The position numbers were made by a program, and so were the translations under genes. From the NCBI GenBank assembly GCA_934364805.1, contig CAKRMH010000012.1, positions 1-64,000 on the forward strand: DNA of 64,000 nucleotides. The letters run 5' to 3'. The notes beneath the pieces are model-generated. The model saw only the letters and a list, made by a program, of their open reading frames with translations, made no database searches and was not told the origin of the DNA. Below are positions 36,629 to 46,069 of the stretch, piece after piece (the first letter of the stretch is position 1; each line of letters begins with the position of its first letter). Source of the stretch: an uncultured Lachnospiraceae bacterium. Lineage in GTDB: Bacteria > Bacillota > Clostridia > Lachnospirales > Lachnospiraceae.

Positions 36629-38614
36629 CTAACTGTCTATCTCACGCAGCATATTCTTTAGCCTGACCATCTGATCCCTGTATTCTGCGGCAGCCTCGAA
36701 ATTGAGTTCTGCGGCAGCTTTCTGCATCTTCTTCTTGATATCTGCGATCAGTTTCTCGAGTTCCTTTGCGCTCATGGATTCCGGGTCTTTCTTGAAATCC
36801 ATCTCCTCCGCAGCAACTTTCTTGGAAATAGCGATCAGTTCTCTTACAGATTTCTGGATCGTTGTCGGTGTAATGCCATGTTCTTCATTATAAGCCTGCT
36901 GCACTTTACGGCGTCTCGCAGTCTCATCGATCGCAACACGCATGGAATCTGTGATCTTGTCCGCATACATGATGACATGTCCTTCACTGTTACGTGCTGC
37001 ACGACCGATCGTCTGGATCAGTGATGTCTCCGATCGTAAGAAGCCTTCCTTGTCTGCATCCAGAATTGCAACCAGTGTAATCTCCGGGATATCAAGGCCC
37101 TCCCGAAGCAGGTTGATTCCGACCAGGACATCAAACACATCCAGTCTCAGATCACGGATGATCTCCGCTCTCTCTAAGGTATCGATGTCAGAATGCAGAT
37201 ACTTCACACGGATTCCGAGCTCTCCCATGTATTTGGTCAGATCTTCTGCCATTCGCTTGGTCAGAGTCGTGATCAAAACTTTGTGATGTGCAGCGGTCTC
37301 CTTATTTACCTCCCCGATCAGATCATCGATCTGCCCCTCTACCGGCCGGACAGAGATCTCCGGATCCAAAAGTCCCGTCGGACGAATGATCTGCTCCGCT
37401 CGAAGCAGTTCGTGTTCCTGTTCATAAACATTCGGAGTTGCAGATACAAACAGCATCTGATCAATCTTACTCTCAAACTCTTCAAAATTCAGCGGTCTGT
37501 TATCCAGTGCTGACGGCAGACGGAAACCATAATCAACCAGTGTGGTCTTTCTGGAACGGTCTCCTGCATACATGCCCCGCACCTGCGGAATCGTGATATG
37601 AGACTCATCCACAATGATCAGATAATCATCCGGGAAGAAATCCATCAGTGTGTCCGGAGTTGCCCCCGCCGGTCTCCCTGCAAGATGTCTCGAATAGTTC
37701 TCAATTCCACTGCAAAAACCGGTCTCCTTCATCATTTCCACGTCAAAGTTCGTTCTCTCTGCGATTCTCTGTGCCTCGATCAGCTTATCTTCGCCCTTGA
37801 AATACGCCACTCGCTCCTTGAGTTCCTCTTCGATATTCTCGCATGCCTTTAATATCTTCTCCTGCGGAACTACATAATGGGATGCAGGAAAAACTGCAAT
37901 ATGGTTCAGTTCGCACTTGACTTCTCCAGTCAATACATCCACTTCTGTGATACGGTCGATCTCATCTCCGAAGAACTCCACACGGATTGCTGTGTCCGTC
38001 TCATTCGCCGGAAAAATCTCGACCACATCTCCGTGAACCCGGAATGTACCTCTCTTAAAATCCATCTCATTCCGGTTATACTGCATATCGATCAGTCCAT
38101 GGATCACCTCATCCCTGTCGATCTCCATTCCAGGCCGAAGTGACAGCATCATATGCATATAATCATCCGGACTACCAATGCCGTAAATACACGATACACT
38201 GGCCACGATAATAACATCCTTGCGCTCTGCCAGTGCAGCGGTAGCCGACAGACGTAATTTATCAATCTCATCGTTGATTGCAGAATCTTTCGCAATATAC
38301 GTATCGGAAGAAGGTACATAAGCCTCTGGCTGATAATAATCGTAGTAGGATACAAAGTACTCTACTGCATTCTCAGGGAAAAATTCCTTCATCTCTCCAT
38401 ACAACTGCCCTGCAAGTGTCTTATTATGTGAAATGATCAGAGTCGGCTTCTGCAGCTGCTCAATCACATTCGCCATCGTAAACGTCTTGCCAGAACCGGT
38501 AACACCCAGCAGTGTCTCAAACTGATTGCCTTCTTGGAATCCTTTCACAAGCTCTGCAATCGCCTGTGGCTGGTCTCCGGTTGGTTTGTATTTGCTGTGC
38601 AGTTTGAACTCCAT
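36629..38614 (-). CDS. uvrB: excinuclease ABC subunit B
   Basis: Helicase-like subunit that verifies damage and recruits UvrC. The 661-residue protein has Walker A LLGVTGSGKTFTMANV, the beta-hairpin YYDYYQPEAYVPSSDTYI, the DEAD-like VDESHITIPQVRGM, and a C-terminal UVR domain (KKMQKAAAELNFEAAAEYRDQ). ATG at 38614 with AAGGGAG upstream is preferred over a TTG six codons earlier that overlaps the ribosome site. First gene of uvrBA. Confidence 0.98.
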   Translation of the reverse strand: MEFKLHSKYKPTGDQPQAIAELVKGFQEGNQFETLLGVTGSGKTFTMANVIEQLQKPTLIISHNKTLAGQLYGEMKEFFPENAVEYFVSYYDYYQPEAYVPSSDTYIAKDSAINDEIDKLRLSATAALAERKDVIIVASVSCIYGIGSPDDYMHMMLSLRPGMEIDRDEVIHGLIDMQYNRNEMDFKRGTFRVHGDVVEIFPANETDTAIRVEFFGDEIDRITEVDVLTGEVKCELNHIAVFPASHYVVPQEKILKACENIEEELKERVAYFKGEDKLIEAQRIAERTNFDVEMMKETGFCSGIENYSRHLAGRPAGATPDTLMDFFPDDYLIIVDESHITIPQVRGMYAGDRSRKTTLVDYGFRLPSALDNRPLNFEEFESKIDQMLFVSATPNVYEQEHELLRAEQIIRPTGLLDPEISVRPVEGQIDDLIGEVNKETAAHHKVLITTLTKRMAEDLTKYMGELGIRVKYLHSDIDTLERAEIIRDLRLDVFDVLVGINLLREGLDIPEITLVAILDADKEGFLRSETSLIQTIGRAARNSEGHVIMYADKITDSMRVAIDETARRRKVQQAYNEEHGITPTTIQKSVRELIAISKKVAAEEMDFKKDPESMSAKELEKLIADIKKKMQKAAAELNFEAAAEYRDQMVRLKNMLREIDS

Positions 38615-38650
38615 GGCTCCATCTCCCTTCAAAATCTGCCGTAGTCACTG

Positions 38651-38679
38651 ATTATCCCAATAAAAAAGGACAAAATCAA
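38651..38679 (-). promoter_or_regulatory. promoter of uvrBA
   Basis: TTGATT and GATAAT on the minus strand, 17-bp spacer. The -35 box lies inside the 3' arm of the terminator that ends the upstream operon, so the two signals share DNA. Confidence 0.6.
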
Positions 38680-38736
38680 TGTCTTTCTAGTATGGCATTT
38701 ATATGCTAATTCTACTACAAAGCTTTGATTTTGTCC
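38664..38736 (-). terminator. long-stem terminator after the LacI-MATE operon
   Basis: Twelve-base perfect outer arms GGACAAAATCAA/TTGATTTTGTCC, with further pairing inside (TAGTA/TACTA and GCAT/ATGC), followed on the minus strand by TTTTTT. The 69-bp near-palindrome is longer than a usual terminator and could be a small repeat element. Confidence 0.75.
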
Positions 38737-38761
38737 ATCAATTATAGAACATTTGTTCTTT

Positions 38762-38836
38762 TTATTTGTGCATTGGATCAATGTAGATTCCATAGTCTGT
38801 CAGATCTGTGCCTTCCGGAAAATATGCACAAAAGCA
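38762..38836 (-). pseudogene. C-terminal coding remnant after the MATE gene
   Basis: After the MATE stop and a ribosome-site-like GGAGGG, the minus strand holds a 24-codon reading that looks like a protein end (AYFPEGTDLTDYGIYIDP) with TAA directly before the terminator. It has no start codon and a stop lies two codons upstream. It is probably a relic of a deleted third operon gene; family not recognised. Confidence 0.4.
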
Positions 38837-38860
38837 TCGAATCTATCCAGCTTGACCCTC

Positions 38861-40192
38861 CTATGCTAAACTGATCATCCATTTGCGCCTCTTAAAAATA
38901 ACAAGCGATACAACCAGCCTGAATATTTCTTCTGTGGTAAGCAGTGTATACACGCCCACAATCCCCCACTCAAATACATACGCTGCAAGCAGACACAGTG
39001 GGATTCCGATGCACCATGTGCCAATAATATCAATCATCATGATAATTTTAGTGTTGCCGCCGCTTCTTATAATTCCGCCGCCCAGGATCATATTTTCCAC
39101 CTTGACCGGTGCATATAAAGCAAATACAATAAGCAGTATCCTTCCAAGTACTTTTACGCTGTCATCCACACGATACAATCCGGTATAAACCCCTGCCAGT
39201 ACAATAAGCAGTGCAGAAACGGCTACCGCGCCTGCTAAGCCGGCATACATAATCTTCTTTGACTCTGTGTAAGCCTCATCGTATTCTTTCCTGCCAAGCC
39301 GTTTGCCGACCATTACACCGGCAGCCGCCGACAATCCACTCAGTGCTCCTACAATAAGCCCCTGTATCGGGCAGGTAAGTGTGTATGCTGCCAGATTTGA
39401 TGTGCCAAGATGACCATACACAGCAGATTCCACATTTTGTCCAAGACTCCACAAAAATTCACTGACCAGTATCGGCATAATCATGATCAGATAATCCCTG
39501 ATGGTAATCTTTCTAAAATGCAGTGACAGTACCGGCTGGTCTCCATCTTTTCTGATGCATAAAACAAATCCAATAACAATAAATATCAGGTTAAACAACT
39601 GGGAAATAAGCGTTGCAATCGCAGCACCCTTTATTCCCATACATGGCAATCCAGATTTTCCAAATATCAGCAGATAATTAAGGCCTGTGTTTACTGCAAC
39701 TGCTCCAAAACTTGCTAAAAATGGTATCGTGGCATGCTCCCTGCAGCGCAGCCATGCAGATAAAACATTGCTGACCGCCATTGGAATATAGGAAATTGCT
39801 ACAATTCTAAAATAGACCGCCCCCGTATTTATAATACTCATATCCTTCGTATACAATCCAAGAATCTGTAATGGAAAAACTCCGGCTGCCAGCAGAAATA
39901 ATGCTGATATTACCATTCCGCAAATAAGACTCACATCAAAACTGCACCATGCCTCTTTTGTATCTTCAGCCCCAATAAACTGTGCGATCAAAATTCCTGC
40001 AACCGTGCTTACCGCACCAATCACCACAGAAAATATTAAAGAAAAGTTACCGCATAATCCAACTGCTGCTATATTTGTCTCGCCTAACTGCCCGATCATA
40101 ATCTGATCTACAATGGAGAACGAAGCCTGCAGCATACTTTGCAATGTGACTGGAATTGCAATTTTACACAATGATTTCATAAACTTTGACAT
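38861..40192 (-). CDS. MATE family multidrug/cation efflux transporter
   Basis: A 443-residue integral membrane protein with about twelve helices in two homologous halves. The N-terminal IPVTLQSMLQASFSIVDQIMIGQLGE and the central SEFLWSLGQNVESAVYGHLG are MATE signatures at the start of each half. Probable Na+- or H+-coupled drug exporter. Its ATG overlaps the stop of the upstream LacI-type regulator by one base (TAATG), so both are made together and the regulator likely controls this gene. Confidence 0.92.
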   Translation of the reverse strand: MSKFMKSLCKIAIPVTLQSMLQASFSIVDQIMIGQLGETNIAAVGLCGNFSLIFSVVIGAVSTVAGILIAQFIGAEDTKEAWCSFDVSLICGMVISALFLLAAGVFPLQILGLYTKDMSIINTGAVYFRIVAISYIPMAVSNVLSAWLRCREHATIPFLASFGAVAVNTGLNYLLIFGKSGLPCMGIKGAAIATLISQLFNLIFIVIGFVLCIRKDGDQPVLSLHFRKITIRDYLIMIMPILVSEFLWSLGQNVESAVYGHLGTSNLAAYTLTCPIQGLIVGALSGLSAAAGVMVGKRLGRKEYDEAYTESKKIMYAGLAGAVAVSALLIVLAGVYTGLYRVDDSVKVLGRILLIVFALYAPVKVENMILGGGIIRSGGNTKIIMMIDIIGTWCIGIPLCLLAAYVFEWGIVGVYTLLTTEEIFRLVVSLVIFKRRKWMISLA

Positions 40193-41202
40193 TATAATCC
40201 CCTCGTACTTTCTCTTTTTATTAACTCAACCGGCAACACAATTTCTGTCTCACATTCTGCTCCATCACGCATTGCCTCCAGACATTCAATTGCTGTTTTT
40301 GCTCTCAAGGCTGCCTCCTGATGAATCGTTGTAAGCGCAGGATTACTTTCCCTGCTTGCCATGTTGTCATCAAAGCCAATGATCTGGATATCCTCCGGAA
40401 TTTGTATGCCTTTTCCCTGTAAAAACCTCATAAGCTCAAGTGCATAAAAATCCGATACTGCAAAAACAGCGGTAACATTACTCTTTATCAGCTCTCTATA
40501 TTTGTCCTCATAAAAGCGCATTCTTTCCTTTTCTGTCCTGGGTATTTCCCATCTTAATGTTTCCTGCGGTCCAAATGCTTTGTGAAAGCCCTCGATGCGC
40601 TCTTTGTCCATGCAGATGAAATTATCCGCTATGCACAACGCTTTTTTATGCCCCAGCTCCCTTAAATATTTCCCAGCCTGATAACCGCCATCATAATGAT
40701 CGATGACCAGATTTACTACCTTGGAGCATTTTTCAAAATAACCATCATACACAACAAACGATATCCTCATCTGGTTTCTGAGCTTCTCATAATCAGCTTC
40801 ACAAAAGCCCATCAGAATCAGCCCATCCATATTCCACATGGATGCAAATACCGGAATCTCACCGATGTCAGATGTCGTTTTTATCATCAGAAAATATCCT
40901 TTTTCATTTACCTCATGGGACAGGGCATTCAGCGAAGACATCACAAATCCATCCTCTAAAACCCTGCCTTCATACTTTTCATGGTCATTCACCACCACAC
41001 CGATGATTCTTGAATTATTTCTTGCAAGCAGAATGCCTGCCATATTAGGGATATACCCTGAGCGTTCAAGCTCCTGCTGGACACGTTTTACCGTCTCATC
41101 CGAAATCTTTTCTGTTTTGCCGTGAATCACCTTTGAGACAGTCGCTGTACTAAGACCCAACGCATCTGCAACATCCGCAATTCGAATCCTGTTCTGTGCC
41201 AT
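40192..41202 (-). CDS. LacI family transcriptional regulator
   Basis: A 336-residue repressor-type protein with an N-terminal LacI helix-turn-helix and hinge (IADVADALGLSTATVSKVIHG, then YIPNMAGILLARNNS) and a periplasmic-binding-like effector domain (about residues 60-330, with IIGFDDNMASRESNPALTTI). Such domains usually bind sugars or nucleosides. Coupling to a MATE exporter instead of a sugar importer is unusual. AGAGGAAA precedes the start. Confidence 0.92.
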   Translation of the reverse strand: MAQNRIRIADVADALGLSTATVSKVIHGKTEKISDETVKRVQQELERSGYIPNMAGILLARNNSRIIGVVVNDHEKYEGRVLEDGFVMSSLNALSHEVNEKGYFLMIKTTSDIGEIPVFASMWNMDGLILMGFCEADYEKLRNQMRISFVVYDGYFEKCSKVVNLVIDHYDGGYQAGKYLRELGHKKALCIADNFICMDKERIEGFHKAFGPQETLRWEIPRTEKERMRFYEDKYRELIKSNVTAVFAVSDFYALELMRFLQGKGIQIPEDIQIIGFDDNMASRESNPALTTIHQEAALRAKTAIECLEAMRDGAECETEIVLPVELIKRESTRGL

Positions 41203-41231
41203 ATCGATTTCCTCTTTTTTCTTATATTCTG

Positions 41232-41280
41232 ATTATATGGTACAACAGAAATGTGCGTTTTACAAAGGTTAAGCGTGTAA
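41232..41280 (-). promoter_or_regulatory. promoter and possible operator of the LacI-MATE operon
   Basis: A TATAAT -10 (41232-41237, minus strand) lies 30 bp before the LacI ATG; the -35 is weak. Upstream, TTACACGC...TTTGTAA (41260-41280) forms a 5-bp-arm inverted repeat with an 11-base centre, a plausible autoregulatory site. Arms are short, so chance is possible. Confidence 0.4.
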
Positions 41281-41368
41281 CCCATCACAAAATCCGTGCG
41301 TGTTTTTTGTGATATTTTACCAATGAATTTCTACAACTAGATTGTTCACTGCATATACCTCTTTGCGC

Positions 41369-41430
41369 AAAAAAAATCCCGATACACAGCAACCATGCAT
41401 TTCTGCATTGGGTTCTGTGCACCGGGATTT
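41369..41430 (-). terminator. intrinsic terminator after secA
   Basis: AAATCCCGGTGCACAG pairs with CTGTGTATCGGGATTT on the minus strand (two mismatches), with an inner stem, followed by TTTTTTTT. Lies 25 bp beyond the secA stop. Confidence 0.93.
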
Positions 41431-41456
41431 ATCATCTCATTCTATTATGTGCTTCT

Positions 41457-44027
41457 TTATTTCAGTCGTCCGCAGCACTGTTTGTATTTCTTTCCGCTTC
41501 CGCATGGACACGGATCGTTCGGATATACTTTCGCTGCTTCACGCTTCTTTGGAGCATTCTGTGCAGTCTCGTCTTTATTTGTTCCGGTAACTTTTGCTAC
41601 CTGCTCACGTTCTACCTTCTGCTCGATCTTGACATGGAACAGAAGACGGACGGTATCTTCCTGGATTGCTGCGATCATGTCATCAAACATATCAAATCCA
41701 GCCATCTTATACTCAACCAGCGGATCTCTCTGTCCATATGCCTGAAGGCCGATTCCCTGACGGAGCTGATCCATATCATCGATGTGATCCATCCACTTAC
41801 GGTCAATGACTTTCAGTAAAACGACACGCTCGATCTCACGGAACTGTTCGATCTCCGGGAACTCGGTTTCTTTGGCTTCATAGAGAAGAACTGCTTTCTC
41901 CTTGAGATACTGGATCAGCTGTTTGTTATTCTTTACTGATTCCAGATCTTCTACTGTGATCGGCTCTAATGGGATGAGCGGGAGAATCAGTTCATTTAAC
42001 TCGGTAAGGTTCCACTCTTCTTTCGGAATCTCTGCTGAGATACAGGTATTGACAGCTTTTTCCACGCGGTCCTGGATCATCTTAAAGATAACCTCACGCA
42101 TGTTCTCGCCATTTAATACGCGGAGACGCTCTGCATAAATAATCTCGCGCTGGTCATTCATAACCTGATCGTACTCTAACAGATTCTTACGGATTCCAAA
42201 GTTGTTTGCCTCGATCTTCTGCTGTGCCTTCTCGATCGCAGATGTAAGCATCTTGTGCTGGATCTGCTCATTCTCTGGAACTCCAAGTGTTGTAAACACA
42301 TCCATAAGCTTCTCAGATCCAAACAGTCTTAGCAGATCATCTTCCAGAGAGATGAAAAACTGGGATTCACCTGGATCGCCCTGACGTCCTGCACGTCCAC
42401 GCAGCTGATTATCAATACGTCTGGACTCATGTCTCTCCGTACCGATGATCTTCAGTCCACCTGCAGCCTTGGCATCATCATCAAGCTTAATATCCGTACC
42501 ACGTCCGGCCATGTTCGTGGCAATGGTAACAGCTCCATGCTGTCCTGCCTGTGCAACGATCTCAGCCTCAAGTTCATGGAATTTTGCATTCAATACCGTA
42601 TGCGGGATTCCTTCTCTGTTGAGCATTCCACTGACAAGTTCTGAAGTATCGATATTAATGGTACCTACTAAGACCGGCTGTCCTTTTTCGTGTGCCATTT
42701 TCACTTCTTCTACGACTGCGTGGAATTTCTCTTTCTTAGTCTTGTATACTGCATCCTCATGATCGATACGTGCAATTGGACGGTTGGTAGGAATCTCAAT
42801 AACATCCATTCCGTAGATATCACGGAATTCCTTTTCCTCAGTCAGTGCAGTACCCGTCATACCGGATTTCTTGTCAAATTTGTTAAAGAAGTTCTGGAAT
42901 GTGATCGTAGCAAGTGTTTTACTCTCACGTTTTACTTTTACATGTTCCTTTGCTTCAATTGCCTGATGCAGGCCGTCTGAATAACGGCGTCCCGGCATGA
43001 TACGTCCGGTAAATTCATCGACGATCATAACCTGATCATCTTTTACTACGTAATCCTGATCACGGAACATCAGGTTATGCGCACGAAGTGCAAGAATAAT
43101 GTTGTGCTGGATCTCAAGGTTCTCTGGATCAGCAAGGTTGTCGATCTTAAAGAACTGCTCTACACGTTTGACACCCTGCTGTGTCAGATTGACGATCTTG
43201 TCCTTCTCATTTACGATGAAGTCTCCGGTCTCTTCCTGTTCCATGCCCATCAGTGCATCCATCTTGGAGAACTCCGGAACGTCTTCACCACGTTCCATCT
43301 GTCTTGCAAGAATATCGCAGGCCTCATATAATCTGGTCGATTTACCACTCTGTCCGGAGATGATCAGTGGTGTTCTCGCCTCATCGATCAGTACGGAATC
43401 GACCTCATCAATAACAGCATAATGAAGTCCTCTTAAAACAAGCTGTTCCTTATAGATTACCATGTTATCCCTCAGGTAATCGAAACCAAGCTCATTGTTC
43501 GTTACATAAGTAATGTCGCAGTTATATGCGTCGCGGCGTTCATCATTGTTCATGCTGTTTAATACAACACCAACGGTAAGTCCCAGGAATTCATGGACTT
43601 TTCCCATCCACTCAGAATCTCGTTTTGCAAGATAATCGTTGACGGTTACGATGTGAACCCCTTTTCCTTCAAGGGCATTCAGATATGCCGGAAGTGTAGA
43701 CACAAGTGTCTTACCTTCACCTGTTTTCATCTCTGCAATACGTCCCTGATGCAGGATGATTCCACCGATCAGCTGGACACGGTAATGTTCCATGCCAAGC
43801 ACACGGCGTGCTGCTTCCCTTACTGTTGCATAAGCTTCTGGAAGCAGATCATCTAAAGTCTCGCCTTTTTCCAGACGTTCTTTATATTCTTTTGTTTTTC
43901 CTTTTAATTCCTCATCTGAGAGCGCACCCATCTGTTCCTTATAGGATTCGATCTTATCTACGATCGGATAGACTCTCTTCAATTCCCTCTGGCTGTGGGT
44001 ACCAAAAATTTTGGTTAATGTACTCAT
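41457..44027 (-). CDS. secA: preprotein translocase ATPase SecA
   Basis: Motor that drives secretory proteins through SecYEG. The 856-residue protein has Walker A EMKTGEGKTLVSTLPAYLNA-type loop near residue 100, Walker B VIDEVDSVLIDEARTP, TGRIMPGRRYSDGLHQA, the second ATPase half (TIATNMAGRGTDIKL), and the C-terminal SEC-C zinc motif CPCGSGKKYKQCCG. Full length. Single gene. Confidence 0.98.
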   Translation of the reverse strand: MSTLTKIFGTHSQRELKRVYPIVDKIESYKEQMGALSDEELKGKTKEYKERLEKGETLDDLLPEAYATVREAARRVLGMEHYRVQLIGGIILHQGRIAEMKTGEGKTLVSTLPAYLNALEGKGVHIVTVNDYLAKRDSEWMGKVHEFLGLTVGVVLNSMNNDERRDAYNCDITYVTNNELGFDYLRDNMVIYKEQLVLRGLHYAVIDEVDSVLIDEARTPLIISGQSGKSTRLYEACDILARQMERGEDVPEFSKMDALMGMEQEETGDFIVNEKDKIVNLTQQGVKRVEQFFKIDNLADPENLEIQHNIILALRAHNLMFRDQDYVVKDDQVMIVDEFTGRIMPGRRYSDGLHQAIEAKEHVKVKRESKTLATITFQNFFNKFDKKSGMTGTALTEEKEFRDIYGMDVIEIPTNRPIARIDHEDAVYKTKKEKFHAVVEEVKMAHEKGQPVLVGTINIDTSELVSGMLNREGIPHTVLNAKFHELEAEIVAQAGQHGAVTIATNMAGRGTDIKLDDDAKAAGGLKIIGTERHESRRIDNQLRGRAGRQGDPGESQFFISLEDDLLRLFGSEKLMDVFTTLGVPENEQIQHKMLTSAIEKAQQKIEANNFGIRKNLLEYDQVMNDQREIIYAERLRVLNGENMREVIFKMIQDRVEKAVNTCISAEIPKEEWNLTELNELILPLIPLEPITVEDLESVKNNKQLIQYLKEKAVLLYEAKETEFPEIEQFREIERVVLLKVIDRKWMDHIDDMDQLRQGIGLQAYGQRDPLVEYKMAGFDMFDDMIAAIQEDTVRLLFHVKIEQKVEREQVAKVTGTNKDETAQNAPKKREAAKVYPNDPCPCGSGKKYKQCCGRLK

Positions 44028-44057
44028 ATTTATAACTCCTATTCACGCAATATGGAT

Positions 44058-44086
44058 ATTGTATCACTTTCAATGTCTTTGCACAA
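44058..44086 (-). promoter_or_regulatory. promoter of secA
   Basis: TTGTGC and TACAAT on the minus strand with a 17-bp spacer, about 30 bp upstream of the start codon. Confidence 0.6.
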
Positions 44087-44129
44087 CACGAACGCGTGAA
44101 CGAATTATAAACTTTTTGTTAACGTTCCG

Positions 44130-44158
44130 TTGAAAAATCAAGGTTTCCCTGTTATAAT
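44130..44158 (+). promoter_or_regulatory. promoter of the TSCPD gene
   Basis: TTGAAA and TATAAT with a 17-bp spacer, 39 bp before the start codon and divergent from the secA promoter. Confidence 0.8.
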
Positions 44159-44197
44159 CATCAAAGTTTCAATGTTACCAAAACAGGAGGATTGACT

Positions 44198-44446
44198 ATG
44201 ACATACGAATACAAAACCAAAGGAACCTGTTCTACCGATATCACATTTGATATCGAGGACAACAAAGTACATAATGTTCATTTCACTGGCGGATGCAACG
44301 GTAATCTGAAAGCAGTTGCAAGCCTTGTAGAAGGACTTCCAGTTGATGAAGTCATCTCACGTCTGGAAGGCATCAAATGCGGATTCAAGAGCACATCCTG
44401 CGGAGACCAGCTTGCACATGCACTGATCGAGGCTTCCCAGAAATAA
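44198..44446 (+). CDS. TSCPD domain protein (TIGR03905-type)
   Basis: An 82-residue stand-alone TSCPD domain, like that found at the C-terminus of class II ribonucleotide reductases. It has paired cysteines at GTCSTDI, GGCNGN and KCGFKSTSCGDQ, a Cys pattern suited to zinc. An upstream in-frame TTG is ignored because AGGAGG is spaced for ATG 44198. Its role outside the reductase is not known. Confidence 0.85.
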   Translation: MTYEYKTKGTCSTDITFDIEDNKVHNVHFTGGCNGNLKAVASLVEGLPVDEVISRLEGIKCGFKSTSCGDQLAHALIEASQK

Positions 44447-44472
44447 TCCCGGATCTGATAAAGATTCTATGA

Positions 44473-44528
44473 AAAATGCCGGTCTGGCTTCCATGATACT
44501 TAAAACATGGCAGTCAGCCGGCGTTTTC
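44473..44528 (+). terminator. intrinsic terminator after the TSCPD gene
   Basis: GCCGGTCTGGCTTCCATG pairs with CATGGCAGTCAGCCGGC (bulged) and is followed by GTTTTCT on the plus strand; AAAAA on the other side lets it also serve the convergent dpaB. Confidence 0.85.
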
Positions 44529-44576
44529 TATTGTATCTGTTTCATCTGCCCATACTGGTATAAATTGCTGACTTTT

Positions 44577-45164
44577 TCAATCCAGCGGCTGAAGGATCGG
44601 CTGGATCTGCTTTCCTTTCAATGCCAGTTCGATCGTTTCCGGCAGAAGTTCCATCTTTGCGACCAGCGAATTGGGTTTGCTTTTAAAATTATCCTGACCA
44701 AATGGAACAAAATAAATATTTTTTGTGTTCATCAGCATTCCGATATTTTTAAAGTTTGCTCCAAGCGCATCATTTGTGGATATTGCGATGACAAGCGCTT
44801 TTCCATTGCGCATATGCGCCTTCGCAGCCATAAGGACCGGCGTATCCACGATACCATTGCAGAGCTTTGCAGCCGTGTTACCGGTACACGGGGCAATCAC
44901 CATAATGTCCAGAAAGTTATTCGGACCGATCGGTTCTGCCTGACTGAGCGTGCGGATTCCCTCATTTTCCGTAATCTCACAGATTCCATCCACATATTCC
45001 CGCGCACTTCCAAAGCGGGTGTCACAGCTTTGTGCTGCAAAAGAGAAAACAGGAATGACATTCGCTCCCATCTCCTTCAGCCGGATGACCTCCTTTCTGG
45101 ATTTGGAAAATGTGCAGAAAGACCCGGTAATTCCATATCCTATATTATAATTTGAAAAATCCAT
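44577..45164 (-). CDS. dpaB: dipicolinate synthase, subunit B
   Basis: Flavoprotein-like subunit of the enzyme making dipicolinic acid for the spore core. The 195-residue protein begins NIGYGITGSFCTFSK, a flavoprotein fold pattern, with VIAPCTGNTAAKLCNGI in the middle. It overlaps dpaA by 25 bp and has AAAGAGGA upstream. Presence shows that the organism can probably form endospores; expression is expected in the mother cell. Confidence 0.94.
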   Translation of the reverse strand: MDFSNYNIGYGITGSFCTFSKSRKEVIRLKEMGANVIPVFSFAAQSCDTRFGSAREYVDGICEITENEGIRTLSQAEPIGPNNFLDIMVIAPCTGNTAAKLCNGIVDTPVLMAAKAHMRNGKALVIAISTNDALGANFKNIGMLMNTKNIYFVPFGQDNFKSKPNSLVAKMELLPETIELALKGKQIQPILQPLD

Positions 45165-46003
45165 GATTTATCCTCTTTTCTTACATCCTCCGGAAGCGTA
45201 TGCCGGATCACAGAATCAGCAAGAATCTTCGCACTGCTCTTTGGAGTATAGATGCCCGGAAGTCCAAGTGCTTCGATCACAGGGATCTCATATTTTGCGG
45301 CGGCTTTTTTATCCGTTCCACCAGGCTTTGAGGCAATGTCAATGATCACGGTATCCTTATGCATTTCCCGGATCATGGATTCTGTGATCACCATCGCTGG
45401 AACCGTGTTGATCACACCGCGTGTTCCATAAGCTTCCTCCGGTGCATAAGAAAAATCTGCAGCATTATGACCATCTGTTTTTGCTGCCTTCCGGTCTCTT
45501 ACACTTCTTGCAAGCACAGTGACCCTTCCTCCAAGAAGGGCTATTCTTGCGGCAATTTCCTTTGCGCATCTTCCATACCCGGTAACAATATATTTCTCAT
45601 TTCGGATAGAATATCTGCTATGAAACAGCAGTTCAGCAATCGCAGCTTCCGCTGTCACACACGCATTTTCCAGTGTAACCTGCTCTTCATCCATAAAATC
45701 CACGTAACGGATCTCATATTTTTCCAGAAATTGTCTCCACTCCTCCGAGAACTTTCCTCCAAATACCATAAGCTGTGGAATCATGCCTTCCTCACGGTTG
45801 ATCATCAGATTCTCCCGGACGGTGGACCGGATGTCCTGTAATTTGTCTATTTTCAAAACCGGAGTCGGAAGAATCACCCTCTCCGCATTGCGTATGAGAT
45901 TCGAAAGCTCCCTGACACTGCCTTCTTTACATCTTCCGGGAAGATAATCGCCAATATACTGCTGTCTTTGATCTGTTACAAATATAACCGTATATCTATC
46001 CAT
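45140..46003 (-). CDS. dpaA: dipicolinate synthase, subunit A
   Basis: NAD(P)-dependent subunit that oxidises the lysine-pathway intermediate to dipicolinate. The 287-residue protein has an N-terminal DpaA domain (YTVIFVTDQRQQYIG) and a Rossmann domain (KYIVTGYGRCAKEIAARIALLG, about residue 145, with VINTVPAMVIT). Chosen ATG has GAAGGGAG upstream; an earlier frame extension lacks one. It lies 66 bp downstream of lysC. Confidence 0.94.
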   Translation of the reverse strand: MDRYTVIFVTDQRQQYIGDYLPGRCKEGSVRELSNLIRNAERVILPTPVLKIDKLQDIRSTVRENLMINREEGMIPQLMVFGGKFSEEWRQFLEKYEIRYVDFMDEEQVTLENACVTAEAAIAELLFHSRYSIRNEKYIVTGYGRCAKEIAARIALLGGRVTVLARSVRDRKAAKTDGHNAADFSYAPEEAYGTRGVINTVPAMVITESMIREMHKDTVIIDIASKPGGTDKKAAAKYEIPVIEALGLPGIYTPKSSAKILADSVIRHTLPEDVRKEDKSWIFQIII

Positions 46004-46069
46004 AAAAAAACGCTCCCTTCCATATATCATATGAAAGAGAGCCCTTTATGTTCTGCATTTTTATAAATA

